Source of the DNA: Lachnospiraceae bacterium
GTDB taxonomy: Bacteria > Bacillota_A > Clostridia > Lachnospirales > Lachnospiraceae
Assembly (NCBI GenBank): GCA_021770615.1
Contig: JAETQR010000024.1
Span: 1 to 64,000 of the forward strand
Reading direction: 5' to 3'
Length of the DNA stretch: 64,000 bases
Both the position numbers and the translations under genes were made by a program. Below the pieces are notes generated by a model. It made no database searches. It saw only the letters and a program-made list of their open reading frames with translations, and was not told the DNA's origin. Of the stretch, positions 1-8,560 are shown piece by piece; within the stretch, counting starts at the first letter, position 1; every line of letters starts with the position of its first letter.

Positions 1-789
1 GGATGTTTTGAGGAATGTTATGACCTAAGTCAAGTTGAGATTCCGGATACGGTCACGAAAATAGAAAAGGATGCTTTTCGGGAGTGTGGAAAATTGACAG
101 AGCTTGTACTTCCGAAGCAGCTTGAAGTTTGGAAAAATCCGATACGGAAATGCCCGAAACTAAAAAAGATTATGAATCCTTCCCGGATAGCGATAGAACT
201 GGATGATTGCAAAGGAAACAAAACATGGTATAGTAAAGGCAAAAAGGTGACAAAACTGGGTGCCGGCGGGATAGCGGAATCAAAGGGAAAGAAATATAAA
301 ATTACTTATGATTTGCTGGGAGGGAAAAAGAGCGGGAAACTACCGTCCAGCTATACTTATGGGAAATCAATCAAATTGCTCTTGAATGCAAAAAAGAAAA
401 ATTATTCACTGCTCGGCTGGTATAATCCGGCGGATACAGATACATATCTTTGTTATCTTTCAGGAACAAGTCCGACGCTTTCGGGTGATATTAAATTACG
501 TCCATTTTGGGTAAAGTACAGAATACGGGCTGTTGGGAATCAGTCCGTAGAAATCTTTTTGGATGATCGCGATGCAGTAGTTCCATTTGGTGCTTTTGAT
601 GTCCGGTATTCTACCAATAAAAATATGAAAAATGCAGAATATTTCCATATGACTTCCGAAGGAGAAAAAAAAGTAGTCCGAAATTTGAAAAGAGGAAAAA
701 CGTATTATTTTCAGATTGCATATACAGATACCCATATGGAGGATTGGGGCGATACATGGGTTGGTAAAAGGCGCATTGTAGTTAAATAG
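1..789 (+). CDS. BspA-type leucine-rich-repeat surface protein, 3' part (5' end outside window)
   Basis: The reading frame is open from the first base, so the gene starts upstream. The first ~40 visible residues form a BspA/LRR_5 repeat (pattern IPDTVTKIEKDAF...C..L). Around residues 97-140 comes a Listeria-Bacteroides (InlB B-repeat/Flg_new) type module with the YKITYDLLGG...GWYN pattern. The last ~85 residues look like a fibronectin-III-like beta domain (LKRGKTYYFQIAY). No LPXTG motif or C-terminal membrane anchor is visible, so the protein is probably secreted or held by an upstream domain. LRR_5 proteins of gut clostridia are thought to act in adhesion or host interaction; its exact role is unknown. 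Confidence 0.85.
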   Translation, partial: GCFEECYDLSQVEIPDTVTKIEKDAFRECGKLTELVLPKQLEVWKNPIRKCPKLKKIMNPSRIAIELDDCKGNKTWYSKGKKVTKLGAGGIAESKGKKYKITYDLLGGKKSGKLPSSYTYGKSIKLLLNAKKKNYSLLGWYNPADTDTYLCYLSGTSPTLSGDIKLRPFWVKYRIRAVGNQSVEIFLDDRDAVVPFGAFDVRYSTNKNMKNAEYFHMTSEGEKKVVRNLKRGKTYYFQIAYTDTHMEDWGDTWVGKRRIVVK

Positions 790-790
790 C

Positions 791-940
791 AGAGTATTTG
801 CAGATGTACTTGGAAGGATTCAGTTGACGAATCTAAAAGATGTACCTTATAATATGAATTATGGATTGTATGAGTGGTTTATCATTTTAGGATTGGTTTT
901 TTGGATTGCTGGTATCATACAGTCAAAAAGAATCAGGTGA
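791..940 (+). pseudogene. possible remnant of a membrane-protein C-terminus
   Basis: An open frame without a clear start encodes about 49 residues ending in a hydrophobic helix (YEWFIILGLVFWIAG) followed by a basic tail and TGA. An ATG at 854 could start a 28-residue version, but it has no Shine-Dalgarno. The composition looks protein-like, so this may be a fossil left by rearrangement beside the LRR gene. It overlaps a good promoter, so it may equally be chance. Confidence 0.25.
824..853 (+). promoter_or_regulatory. sigma-A type promoter upstream of the first 52-residue membrane peptide gene
   Basis: TTGACG at 824-829, an 18-base spacer and TATAAT at 848-853. It lies about 100 bases before the ATG at 958. 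The paralogous gene further on also has its own promoter (TTGACT-17-TATAAT), which supports this one. Confidence 0.45.
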
Positions 941-957
941 ATATGGGGAGATAAAAC

Positions 958-1116
958 ATGACTCTTTTTCTAATAACAATCGTATCGTTTATACTTGCAC
1001 TTATTGCCCACGATAAAAAATGGGGATTTCTTAAATATATATTTTGTCTGATCGGCTTTACCGCAATGGTATTGCAGGCAATCAGTGTATGGGTGGGAAA
1101 TTTCCTTGCCTTTTAA
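958..1116 (+). CDS. 52-residue membrane peptide, copy 1
   Basis: A small protein beginning MTLFLITIVSFILALIAHD and ending VGNFLAF. It has two hydrophobic segments (about residues 3-18 and 28-48) joined by a charged HDKKWG turn, so it is probably a two-helix membrane peptide. The ribosome site is weak (gggag at 946-950). A second gene at 3859-4017 encodes a protein of the same length with 45 of 52 residues identical and many silent base changes between the copies, which argues that both are translated. Family unknown; size and topology recall type I toxin peptides or small membrane regulators, but nothing proves this. Confidence 0.6.
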   Translation: MTLFLITIVSFILALIAHDKKWGFLKYIFCLIGFTAMVLQAISVWVGNFLAF

Positions 1117-1239
1117 TAGAATTTCGCTTGAAATACTTCTGAATAAATGGTATGATTCAAGAAAAAATGCGGAAAGGGGACTTGTATATGAAACGATATG
1201 TTATGTTTGCATAGCACTGGCTATTGCAATAAAAGTCAA

Positions 1240-1310
1240 ATACCCCGCGGCAGTCGCCAAATGGACATGCAAGCATGTCCGCCTGGCTCGTTGCTTCGCG
1301 AGAATAAATT
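1240..1310. repeat. palindromic intergenic element
   Basis: An 18-base near-perfect palindrome (GGACATGC-AA-GCATGTCC, 1263-1280) is followed by a second short hairpin (CTCG...CGAG) in an otherwise gene-free stretch from 1117 to 1357. No T tract follows, so it is not an obvious terminator. It may be a unit of a dispersed palindromic repeat family. Confidence 0.35.
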
Positions 1311-1357
1311 GTCATAGCCAATGCGATTCCTAAAAAGAATAAGTTTAGGAGGCAGAC

Positions 1358-1627
1358 ATGGGCTATATAAGAGCAGAAGAGATTCTGCCCACTGAAGTAG
1401 TAGAATTGATACAGCAGTATGTTGACGGAGAAAACATTTATATTCCACGCAAGGCAGCATGCAGGCGGGCGTGGGGAACGGGCACACAGATCAGGCAGGA
1501 GCTTTTGGTGCGCAACCAGCAGATTTACGAGGATCATCTTGCCGGAAACAAAACTTCGGAACTGGCCTGTAAATACTATCTGTCGGAGAAAAGCATACAG
1601 CGTATTTTGAGAAAGATGGGCAGATAA
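1358..1627 (+). CDS. CD3324-family small DNA-binding protein
   Basis: 89 residues; the ATG at 1358 follows a TAGGAGG ribosome site. The sequence matches the CD3324/Mor-like family: an N-terminal EEILP..VVELIQQYVDGE segment, IYIPRK followed by an arginine-rich helix, and a C-terminal helix-turn-helix (LACKYYLSEKSIQRILRKM, about residues 68-87). The family is widespread in Clostridia and is presumed to be transcriptional regulators; targets are unknown. The gene stands alone and ends in a clear terminator. Confidence 0.8.
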   Translation: MGYIRAEEILPTEVVELIQQYVDGENIYIPRKAACRRAWGTGTQIRQELLVRNQQIYEDHLAGNKTSELACKYYLSEKSIQRILRKMGR

Positions 1628-1654
1628 ATAAGTAGACAAATAAACAGATAGCAT

Positions 1655-1690
1655 AATGAGCTGATACCTGGTGTCGGCTCATTGTTTTTT
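1655..1690 (+). terminator. Rho-independent terminator after the CD3324-like gene
   Basis: An AATGAGC/GCTCATT stem extended by a wobble-rich inner stem, followed by a run of T (GTTTTTT). Confidence 0.75.
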
Positions 1691-1784
1691 ATAAAAATGC
1701 ATGAGGTAGAATGTGATATTAAGATATGCTATATTAAATTCAAGGCCAACTGGATGACTGCCTGAAATTGGATTGAGGATTACT

Positions 1785-2501
1785 ATGAAATCAACAGAAG
1801 AATATATGGAGGAACTAAAGCAATGGCTTCGGGATACATCGGATTCCCCGTTGGAGGAGATGTCTGATTTTTTTACCAAACGGCTGGATGATTATGAAGA
1901 ACATATGTCGATTTGGGAAAAATCGTATCAGATCTTTGCTGAATTGTTACCTTCACAATGCCAAAGGATTTTAGACTTAGGGTGCGGAACCGGTTTGGAA
2001 CTGGATAAAATCTGGAAGAAAAACCCATATATAGCAGTTACAGGCGTTGATTTGTGCCAAAGTATGCTGGATCAATTAGTGAAAAAACATTCGGATAAGC
2101 AGCTTACCGTAGTATGCCAGGATTATTTCCGATATGATTTTGGCTCTGCTAAGTGGGACGCTGTTATTTCTTTTCAGAGCCTGCATCATTTCCTGCCGGA
2201 GCAAAAAAAGGATCTGTATCAGAAGATACAGAATAGTCTAAGGGCCGGCGGCATTTTCATTTTGGGTGACTACGTCGCCTGCTGTGACGAGGAAGAAGAA
2301 CTTTTACGCGGCGTATATCTCAAAAAACGGAAACAATCGGTTATATCGAAGGATCGTTTCGTTCATTTTGATATTCCACTGACTCTGGATCATGAACTGG
2401 AGATATTGGAGAATGCGGGATTTCAGATTGAAAAAGTGTGGGACGATCCGGAGCAGGTAACGATCATTATAGCGAAAAAGGGAGATGGAAGCTTATGTTG
2501 A
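1785..2501 (+). CDS. class I SAM-dependent methyltransferase
   Basis: 238 residues from the ATG at 1785, chosen because GAGG lies six bases upstream; an in-frame TTG at 1773 has no ribosome site. Motif I of the Rossmann-like methyltransferase fold (ILDLGCGTG) is at residues 62-70, followed by the acidic VTGVDLCQSM strand and the SFQSLHHF motif typical of ubiquinone/tRNA-type class I methyltransferases. It should transfer a methyl group from SAM to an unidentified small molecule or RNA. The stop codon overlaps the start of the next gene by seven bases, so the two are translationally coupled. Confidence 0.85.
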   Translation: MKSTEEYMEELKQWLRDTSDSPLEEMSDFFTKRLDDYEEHMSIWEKSYQIFAELLPSQCQRILDLGCGTGLELDKIWKKNPYIAVTGVDLCQSMLDQLVKKHSDKQLTVVCQDYFRYDFGSAKWDAVISFQSLHHFLPEQKKDLYQKIQNSLRAGGIFILGDYVACCDEEEELLRGVYLKKRKQSVISKDRFVHFDIPLTLDHELEILENAGFQIEKVWDDPEQVTIIIAKKGDGSLC

Positions 2502-3016
2502 TTCAAACGTGGCGATTAATCATACGGGATTTAAAAACAGAAGATGAAATTCCTTTTGTTGAAATGGCTGCGGATGGAAGTTTAAATGATATAGGTTTTG
2601 ATAAAAATTGTGGTAGTTGGATGGCAGAGTGGATCGCCCGGACAAAAAAATGTTCCAATAGAGATGATCCCGACATAGATTATTTAGCTTACGCAATCAC
2701 TTTAAGGGATGGAAACATAGTAATAGGTTCCGTTGGATGTTCCTATTATAAAGATCTTCAACAGACAGGAATCGTATATTTTATCGGATCACAATACAGA
2801 AAAAACGGTTACGCGGCAGAAGCAGTGAAAGCGTATGTAACATATTTTTTCAATCATTATGATGCACAAAGGCTGCTCGCCACCGTCAAAGAAAAAAACA
2901 TATCATCCCGAAGAGTGGTTGAAAAATCAGGATTTACACTGACTGAAAAAAAGATGTATCAGGATGTGAATGACGAAAAAGAAGAAATGTATTATTTTTA
3001 TGAACGTATAAAATAA
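2495..3016 (+). CDS. GNAT family N-acetyltransferase (RimJ/RimL-like)
   Basis: 173 residues from the ATG at 2495, which has GGAG eleven bases upstream and overlaps the methyltransferase stop. An N-terminal LIIRDLKTEDE strand, a central beta strand (IVIGSVGCSYY), the acetyl-CoA loop region around SQYRKNGYAAEAVKAY and the late RVVEKSGFTLTEKK segment are standard for RimJ/L-type acetyltransferases. It probably acetylates an amine on a protein N-terminus or a small molecule. Pairing with a methyltransferase suggests a modification or resistance function, but the substrate cannot be read from sequence. Confidence 0.85.
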   Translation: MLIQTWRLIIRDLKTEDEIPFVEMAADGSLNDIGFDKNCGSWMAEWIARTKKCSNRDDPDIDYLAYAITLRDGNIVIGSVGCSYYKDLQQTGIVYFIGSQYRKNGYAAEAVKAYVTYFFNHYDAQRLLATVKEKNISSRRVVEKSGFTLTEKKMYQDVNDEKEEMYYFYERIK

Positions 3017-3122
3017 CATAGAGGAGGAAGACATTTTATGACTACACCCGTTTATTTTGCATAGGCAGCTATTGCAAATAAAATGAATAAATAACGTAAT
3101 AGCCTGCGCATCAAACTATAAA

Positions 3123-3713
3123 ATGAATAGGATGCAAATGAGCTATTTAAGAAAAATAGAATATAAAATCGTTTTAAATGAATCACTGAAAGTGATCCGG
3201 GGATGTTCAGGATGTGGCAGAAGGACACATTTCACAAATACGGGAAAATTCCGTGTCAATGCCAATGGAAATAAACTGGATGTTTGGCTGGTCTACCAAT
3301 GTGAGAGATGTAAACATACCCTCAATCTTGCAATTTATGAGAGGAAAAAGGTTTCTTCCATACCAGAGAGGGAATACCAGTGTTTTTTAAGCAATGATGA
3401 GCAGCTTGCGGAAATGTATGGAAAGAATATGCAATTATTCCGGAAAAACAAAGCGGATATTGATTTTGAAAGATTAAATTATGACTTTGTTAAAGTATAT
3501 GAAACAAGAGAAGAGAGTAATCTCGGAGAGCAAATCTTACTTGTGATACATAATCCCTGCCAATTAAAAGTCCGTCCGGAGAAGCAGATTGCTGAGGTTT
3601 TAGGATTATCCAGAAGTCAGATTAAAAAACTTGTGGAGCAGGAAGAAATAGAAATGGAACAGAGTTCGATGCAAGTTACTCTGAAAGTTACCGAAAAAAG
3701 CGGGTGTGAATGA
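3123..3713 (+). CDS. DUF1062 domain protein with zinc-ribbon cysteines
   Basis: 196 residues. The N-terminal third carries two CxxC pairs (C28/C31 and C60/C63), which should bind zinc. The C-terminal half ends in a helix-turn-helix-like segment (IAEVLGLSRSQIKKLVEQEEIE). Length and layout match the DUF1062 family, common as single genes in Firmicutes; function unknown, nucleic-acid binding is plausible. ATGs at 3123, 3132 and 3138 are in frame and none has a strong ribosome site; the longest form is given. A GCGGGT/ACCCGC hairpin covers the stop codon. Confidence 0.75.
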   Translation: MNRMQMSYLRKIEYKIVLNESLKVIRGCSGCGRRTHFTNTGKFRVNANGNKLDVWLVYQCERCKHTLNLAIYERKKVSSIPEREYQCFLSNDEQLAEMYGKNMQLFRKNKADIDFERLNYDFVKVYETREESNLGEQILLVIHNPCQLKVRPEKQIAEVLGLSRSQIKKLVEQEEIEMEQSSMQVTLKVTEKSGCE

Positions 3714-3794
3714 ACCCGCGCATTACAGATCTTTGTTTCTTCAAGTCTATGTTCCCCGGCTGCCCTCAAAAGGATGCTCTCTTCCCCGTTGGAA

Positions 3795-3823
3795 TTGACT
3801 TTTTCCATATATGATATTATAAT
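3795..3823 (+). promoter_or_regulatory. promoter of the second 52-residue membrane peptide gene
   Basis: TTGACT, a 17-base spacer, then TATAAT at 3818-3823, with the ATG 35 bases further on. A near-consensus housekeeping promoter. Confidence 0.7.
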
Positions 3824-3858
3824 CATAGCAAGATTGGAGATAAAAACAGGAGAAAGCC

Positions 3859-4017
3859 ATGACTCTTTTTATAATAGCGATCGTATCGTTCATACTTGCA
3901 CTTATCGCCCACGACAAAAAATGGGGAATCCTTACATATGTATTTGGTCTGATCGGTTTTACTGCGATGGTATTGCAGGCGATCAGTGTATGGGTGGGAA
4001 ATTTCCTCGCCTTCTAA
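3859..4017 (+). CDS. 52-residue membrane peptide, copy 2
   Basis: The protein begins MTLFIIAIVSFILALIAHD and ends VGNFLAF, exactly as long as the peptide at 958-1116 and differing at seven positions. Two hydrophobic helices flank a HDKKWG turn. AGGAGA eight bases before the ATG is a good ribosome site, and a near-consensus promoter sits just upstream, so this copy looks well expressed. A 33-bp-stem hairpin follows the gene. Function unknown; conservation at the protein level with silent differences at the DNA level shows selection for the peptide. Confidence 0.65.
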   Translation: MTLFIIAIVSFILALIAHDKKWGILTYVFGLIGFTAMVLQAISVWVGNFLAF

Positions 4018-4053
4018 TTTGAAAGACCAAAATACTGCGGTAAAAGACGAAAT

Positions 4054-4144
4054 GCCCGGCAAATAAAAGAAACTGTTTTCACAGACTTAATTGCGTACTG
4101 TAGATCAATTCGTCTGTGAAAACAGTTTCTTTTATTTGCCGGGC
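4054..4144. terminator. 33-bp perfect inverted repeat, probable bidirectional terminator
   Basis: Arms 4054-4086 and 4112-4144 are exact reverse complements (33 bp) around a 25-base loop that itself contains AATTG/CAATT. Each arm holds an A-rich/T-rich stretch near its outer end. It sits between convergent genes, which fits a two-way terminator, but the stem is far longer than usual and could be a small foldback element. Confidence 0.6.
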
Positions 4145-4180
4145 AACATGTCTTTTTAATCTGACCTCATTGCCCTGACA

Positions 4181-4981
4181 TTACTTTTTCGTTGTAAACC
4201 ATGTATAAGAATTCCGGCCTGTCCGGATTCGGTACAATACCGGCGTATTACCTTTATTTACAAGAACTGCTTTGGAACATGTTACCGAATTTCCCGGTGT
4301 AAGGGAGATGTCGCTCAGATCTTCGACCAGTTCAAAATAAAATCCCCAGTCAATGTTTTCTAACTGAGTCGTTCCTGTGGAATCAAAGATATTGTAGTAA
4401 TAACTGAACAGATCCTTTGCTTCTACGACTTCACTGCCTGACTCATATTTTATCTGAAAACGGAAATACAAATATTCCTGTGTGGCCGTTGGAACAGGAT
4501 TTTCGCTGTTTTTCAGAACACGGTTTTTGGCCGATTCACCGGACTGAAAAGTCTCCAGTTTGATCGTAAACGTCCCGATCTTTTTTCCGTCATCATAGTA
4601 ACTGATCGTGTGCTCGTCATAGGCGGAGAGAGGATTTAATTTTCCACCTGTTTTTGTATCAGCTGCCGAGTTTGTAACAGTCACAGTGCAATAGAGCTTT
4701 TTGCCGGAAAATTTAGCACAGATTTTAGCGACCCCGGCTTTTTTTGCTGTGACTTTTCCGGAAGAACTTACGGAAGCAACCGATTTTTTTGTGGAGCGCC
4801 ATGTGATCTTTTCTGTGGTTCCGGTCACTTTAAGCCGGGTAGATTTTCCGGTTCGGAGAGCGACCGTTTTTTTGTTCAGCCGAGGGGTGGCCGCTGATGC
4901 GTCCGGAGCGCTGATCCATGAAACTGAGCACACAAGACAAAAGACCAGTGTGAGTGAAAAAAAGCGTTTCATAATTCCCAT
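4181..4981 (-). CDS. secreted protein with bacterial Ig-like (Big_2) domain
   Basis: 266 residues. Signal peptide: MKRFF, a hydrophobic core (LTLVFCLVCSVSWIS) and a likely cleavage after ASA near residue 30. Residues ~33-103 form a Big_2 domain (LNKKTVALRTGKSTRLKV..., ITWRSTKKSVASVSSSGKVTAKKAG). The C-terminal ~150 residues form a beta-rich domain like DUF4352/DUF5067 lipoprotein domains. No anchor is visible, so the protein is likely exported and cell-wall associated or free. It converges with the small peptide gene across the long hairpin. Role unknown. Confidence 0.75.
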   Translation of the reverse strand: MGIMKRFFSLTLVFCLVCSVSWISAPDASAATPRLNKKTVALRTGKSTRLKVTGTTEKITWRSTKKSVASVSSSGKVTAKKAGVAKICAKFSGKKLYCTVTVTNSAADTKTGGKLNPLSAYDEHTISYYDDGKKIGTFTIKLETFQSGESAKNRVLKNSENPVPTATQEYLYFRFQIKYESGSEVVEAKDLFSYYYNIFDSTGTTQLENIDWGFYFELVEDLSDISLTPGNSVTCSKAVLVNKGNTPVLYRIRTGRNSYTWFTTKK

Positions 4982-5075
4982 AGTATATAATTCCTTTCTG
5001 TTGATTTGACAGTCCTATGCATCACAGGCCTGTGCTAGGGTTATTGTACATCAAACTTATGAAAAGTGCAAGGGC

Positions 5076-5393
5076 AACCAAACCGGATTCACAGAAACCA
5101 ATTTTTGGCGGTCGCAATTTATAAGAATCGTGACATTTGTACAGCAGTGGGAATATTTTCTGATTCAGACCCGCTCCCGCTTAAAATAAACATGTAGCGG
5201 TACAAAGGCTGCAAGGCGCAAACGCACCTGGTGTAAAAATCACACCTTGTGCGTAGCACCTAATACGCAGCCTAAGGACCGACACGTTTATACGGTCTTC
5301 ATCAGGAAATATTCCCACTGCTGTACGAAGCTTTGTCAGTTTTCCATAAATTGCGACCGCCAAAAATTGATTTCCGTGAACCGGATTATGTTG
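5076..5393. repeat. ~318-bp foldback element with structured centre
   Basis: The left part (5076-5163) and right part (about 5302-5393) are imperfect inverted repeats of about 85-90 bases; shared blocks include AATTTTTGGCGGTCGCAATT and GTACAGCAGTGGGAATATTT. The middle folds separately: GGCTGC/GCAGCC, ACGCAC/GTGCGT and GGTGT/ACACC nest within 5207-5272, and GACCG/CGGTC follows. No convincing gene lies inside. It fills the gap between the Big_2 gene and lepA. It could be a MITE-like element or a structured RNA. Confidence 0.55.
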
Positions 5394-5434
5394 TCTAATG
5401 TTACATTGCACTAGAAAAAAAAACCAACCTATGT

Positions 5435-5440
5435 TATAAT
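5435..5440 (+). promoter_or_regulatory. likely -10 box of the lepA-hemW operon
   Basis: TATAAT (with GT just before it) lies 55 bases before lepA. No good -35 hexamer is at the proper distance, so the call rests on the -10 alone. Confidence 0.4.
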
Positions 5441-5494
5441 AAGTGCTACGCAATTTGATTTTTTATTATTTTAGCGGAAGGAATACACAAAATT

Positions 5495-7312
5495 ATGTCA
5501 GATATAAATAAAAAAAATATTCGCAATTTCTGCATTATCGCCCATATTGACCACGGAAAGTCCACGCTTGCCGACCGTATCATTGAAAAGACGGGGCTTT
5601 TGACCGAGCGTGAGATGCAGGCCCAGGTTCTTGATAATATGGAGTTGGAGAGGGAGCGGGGCATCACGATAAAGGCACAGACTGTCCGGATCGTGTACAA
5701 AGCAGAGGATGGAGAGGAATACATTTTTAATCTGATCGATACCCCCGGGCATGTTGACTTCAACTATGAAGTGTCGCGGAGTCTTGCAGCGTGTGAGGGG
5801 GCAGTCCTGATCGTGGATGCGGCACAGGGCATCGAGGCACAGACCCTTGCTAACTGTTATCTTGCGATCGACCACGACCTTGAGATCATGCCGGTCATCA
5901 ATAAGATCGATCTGCCAAGTGCAGAGCCGGACCGTGTAAAAAATGAGATTGAGGATGTCATTGGGATCGAGGCACAGGATGCCCCGCTCATTTCTGCCAA
6001 GATGGGGACGAACATCGAGGCGGTGCTTGAACAGATCGTAAAGAAGATACCGGCGCCTCAGGGGGATGAGAAAGATCCTTTAAAAGCTCTTATTTTTGAT
6101 TCTGTCTACGATCCGTATAAAGGCGTCATTATTTTCTGCCGTATTTTTGACGGATGTGTGAAAAAGGGAACGAGGATCCATATGATGGCGACCGGGATGG
6201 AAGAGGAGGTCGTAGAGGTCGGGACATTCGGGGCTGGACAGTTTATCCCCTGTGAGGAATTGTCCGTGGGTATGGTTGGTTATATTACGGCGAGTTTAAA
6301 AAATGTAGAGGGAACCCGTGTGGGTGACACCGTCACAGATGCGGATCGACCATGTGCCGAGGCGCTTCCCGGTTATAAAAAGGTGCAGCCGATGGTTTAC
6401 TGCGGCCTTTATCCGGCAGATGGGGCGAAATACCAGGACTTGCGCGATGCACTCGAAAAGCTGCAGCTCAACGACGCAGCGCTTCAGTTTGAGGCAGAGA
6501 CATCGGTTGCGCTTGGTTTTGGATTCCGGTGTGGCTTTCTTGGGCTTCTGCACCTGGAAGTGATCCAGGAGCGTCTTGAGAGAGAGTACAATCTGGATCT
6601 GGTGACGACGGCGCCGGGTGTTGTCTATCATGTGTATAAGACAAACGGGGAAAAGGTGCTTGTGACAAATCCTTCCAATCTGCCGGATCCGTCAGAGATC
6701 GAGCATATGGAAGAGCCGGTGGTCAATGCGGAGATCATGGTGACGACGGAGTTTGTCGGGGCGATCATGACATTGTGTCAGGAGAGACGGGGAATTTATC
6801 TCGGGATGGAATATATGGAGGAGACAAGGGCGTTGCTTAAGTATGTCCTCCCGCTCAACGAGATCATCTATGATTTTTTTGATTCCCTGAAGTCCCGTTC
6901 CCGCGGTTATGCTTCCTTTGACTATGAGTTAAAAGGGTACGAGCCATCGGAACTTGTGAAATTAAATATTTTGATCAATAAAGAAGAAGTGGATGCGCTG
7001 TCGTTCATCGTTCATGAGAGCACGGCATATGAGCGCGGAAGGAAGATGTGTGAAAAATTAAAAGGGGAGATACCGAGGCATCTTTTTGAGATTCCGATCC
7101 AGGCGGCGATCGGCAATAAGATCATTGCAAGGGAAACGGTAAAGGCGGTTAGAAAAGATGTGCTTGCCAAATGTTATGGCGGAGATATTTCCAGAAAGAA
7201 AAAACTTCTTGAAAAACAGAAAGAGGGAAAGAAGCGGATGCGCCAGGTCGGAAATGTAGAGATTCCACAGAAAGCGTTTATGAGTGTGCTGAAGCTGGAC
7301 GAGGACAAATAA
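5495..7312 (+). CDS. lepA: elongation factor 4 (LepA), ribosome back-translocation GTPase
   Basis: 605 residues, the usual LepA length. The GTPase G1 loop (AHIDHGKST) is near residues 17-25, the switch region has [10 protein letters not shown]3 is DTPGHVDF and G4 is NKID. Domain II, the EF-G-like domains and the LepA-specific C-terminal domain ([20 protein letters not shown] near the end) are all present. LepA binds the ribosome and affects translation under stress and 30S assembly. GGAAGG upstream supports the ATG. hemW starts four bases after the stop, a conserved lepA-hemW operon. Confidence 0.98.
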   Translation: MSDINKKNIRNFCIIAHIDHGKSTLADRIIEKTGLLTEREMQAQVLDNMELERERGITIKAQTVRIVYKAEDGEEYIFNLIDTPGHVDFNYEVSRSLAACEGAVLIVDAAQGIEAQTLANCYLAIDHDLEIMPVINKIDLPSAEPDRVKNEIEDVIGIEAQDAPLISAKMGTNIEAVLEQIVKKIPAPQGDEKDPLKALIFDSVYDPYKGVIIFCRIFDGCVKKGTRIHMMATGMEEEVVEVGTFGAGQFIPCEELSVGMVGYITASLKNVEGTRVGDTVTDADRPCAEALPGYKKVQPMVYCGLYPADGAKYQDLRDALEKLQLNDAALQFEAETSVALGFGFRCGFLGLLHLEVIQERLEREYNLDLVTTAPGVVYHVYKTNGEKVLVTNPSNLPDPSEIEHMEEPVVNAEIMVTTEFVGAIMTLCQERRGIYLGMEYMEETRALLKYVLPLNEIIYDFFDSLKSRSRGYASFDYELKGYEPSELVKLNILINKEEVDALSFIVHESTAYERGRKMCEKLKGEIPRHLFEIPIQAAIGNKIIARETVKAVRKDVLAKCYGGDISRKKKLLEKQKEGKKRMRQVGNVEIPQKAFMSVLKLDEDK

Positions 7313-7315
7313 CAG

Positions 7316-8473
7316 ATGGATCCCATCGGAATTTATATCCACATTCCATTTTGTATCAGAAAATGCAGGTATTGTGATTTTTTGTCATGGGTGGCGGGAG
7401 AAGAAGAGCAAAACCGGTATACAGAGTATCTGGTCAGGGAAATCAACAGGATGGAGCTTTTTCACCGTCAGGATGGCGGGGAGGACAGAGAGGAAGCAGC
7501 CCCCACGGTGGATTCCGTTTTTATCGGGGGCGGCACGCCAAGTTTGTTGTCTCTGGGAAATATGGAACGGATCATGGCAGCGGTTTCTGATTGTTTTCAG
7601 CTGGATCCGTCCGCAGAAGTAACACTCGAATGTAATCCGGGTACAGCGGATTTTTCCAGGTTCAGGACATATCGGGAACTTGGCGTAAATCGTCTCAGTA
7701 TCGGAGTGCAGTCGGCAGTGGACGAGGAACTTGGACTGCTTGGGAGGATCCATTCTTTTGAAGAGGCAAAGACCTCTTTTCTGCTGGCGAGGAAAGCCGG
7801 TTTTACAAATATAAACGTGGATCTGATGAGTGCGATACCCGGGCAGACAGTAGAGAGTTATGAGAAGACGCTTCATGAGATTTTACGTCTGGAACCGGAG
7901 CATATTTCTGCGTACAGCCTGATCATTGAAGAGGGAACTTACTTTTATGAACAGTATCAGGATACTCCGCCGGTAGACGAAGAAACTGACCGGAAAATGT
8001 ATTCCCTCACAAAAAAACTCCTTGCCCGTTACGGATATGAACGGTATGAAATATCAAATTATGCAAAAAAAGGGTATTCATGCCGGCATAACCTGAAATA
8101 CTGGTCGGACGGAGATTACATCGGTTTTGGAATCGGTGCCGGTTCCAAGATTGCAAATGTACGTTATAAAAATGAGACCAGGATCAACAGGTATATCGAA
8201 GGGATCCGAGATGGTACGGGTGTGGCAAAGGAGGAAGAGATTCTTGACAGGGAAGCACAGATGTCAGAATTTTTTATACTTGGCTTACGGAAAACAGCCG
8301 GGATATCCTTAAAGGAATTTGCAGAACGTTTTCTGGAAGATGCAGATTCCGTATATGGAAAGCAGATACGGAAATTCCTCCATAACGGGTTGCTGATACA
8401 GGATGGGGGAAGATTGTATTTGTCGGACAGGGGGCTTGATCTGAGCAACTATGTTCTCTGCGAATTTATTTAA
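7316..8473 (+). CDS. hemW: radical SAM haem chaperone HemW (coproporphyrinogen-oxidase-like)
   Basis: 385 residues. The radical-SAM cluster motif CxxxCxxC is C13, C17, C20 (PFCIRKCRYCDF), followed by the GGGTPS motif and the SIGVQS strand, and a C-terminal HemN/HemW domain. HemW is thought to bind haem and hand it to respiratory or other haem proteins; older annotations call it oxygen-independent coproporphyrinogen III oxidase, but the extra N-terminal cysteine of true HemN is absent. It is co-transcribed with lepA. Confidence 0.95.
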   Translation: MDPIGIYIHIPFCIRKCRYCDFLSWVAGEEEQNRYTEYLVREINRMELFHRQDGGEDREEAAPTVDSVFIGGGTPSLLSLGNMERIMAAVSDCFQLDPSAEVTLECNPGTADFSRFRTYRELGVNRLSIGVQSAVDEELGLLGRIHSFEEAKTSFLLARKAGFTNINVDLMSAIPGQTVESYEKTLHEILRLEPEHISAYSLIIEEGTYFYEQYQDTPPVDEETDRKMYSLTKKLLARYGYERYEISNYAKKGYSCRHNLKYWSDGDYIGFGIGAGSKIANVRYKNETRINRYIEGIRDGTGVAKEEEILDREAQMSEFFILGLRKTAGISLKEFAERFLEDADSVYGKQIRKFLHNGLLIQDGGRLYLSDRGLDLSNYVLCEFI

Positions 8474-8491
8474 AAATAGTGCAATTTTTTG

Positions 8492-8520
8492 TAGACAGAT
8501 AAATTAAAAACAGTTACAAT
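8492..8520 (+). promoter_or_regulatory. probable promoter of the purine nucleoside phosphorylase operon
   Basis: TAGACA, a 17-base spacer and TACAAT at 8515-8520, about 40 bases before the start codon, in an AT-rich gap. Confidence 0.45.
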
Positions 8521-8560
8521 AAAGTAAATGTATTATATTATTTTTTAAGGAAGTGAACAA

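Noticed and set aside
1340..1630. CD3324-like gene as part of a phage
   Set aside because: No phage genes nearby; the family is common as isolated chromosomal genes in Clostridia.
3038..3064. Eight-codon frame MTTPVYFA with a strong GAGGAGGA ribosome site
   Set aside because: Too short to support as a gene; might be a leader peptide or the stump of a lost gene after the GNAT gene, but no attenuator structure follows.
5207..5280. tRNA-like folding in the foldback element
   Set aside because: Stems nest as one arm rather than a cloverleaf, and no TTCGA-type T loop or anticodon arm is present.
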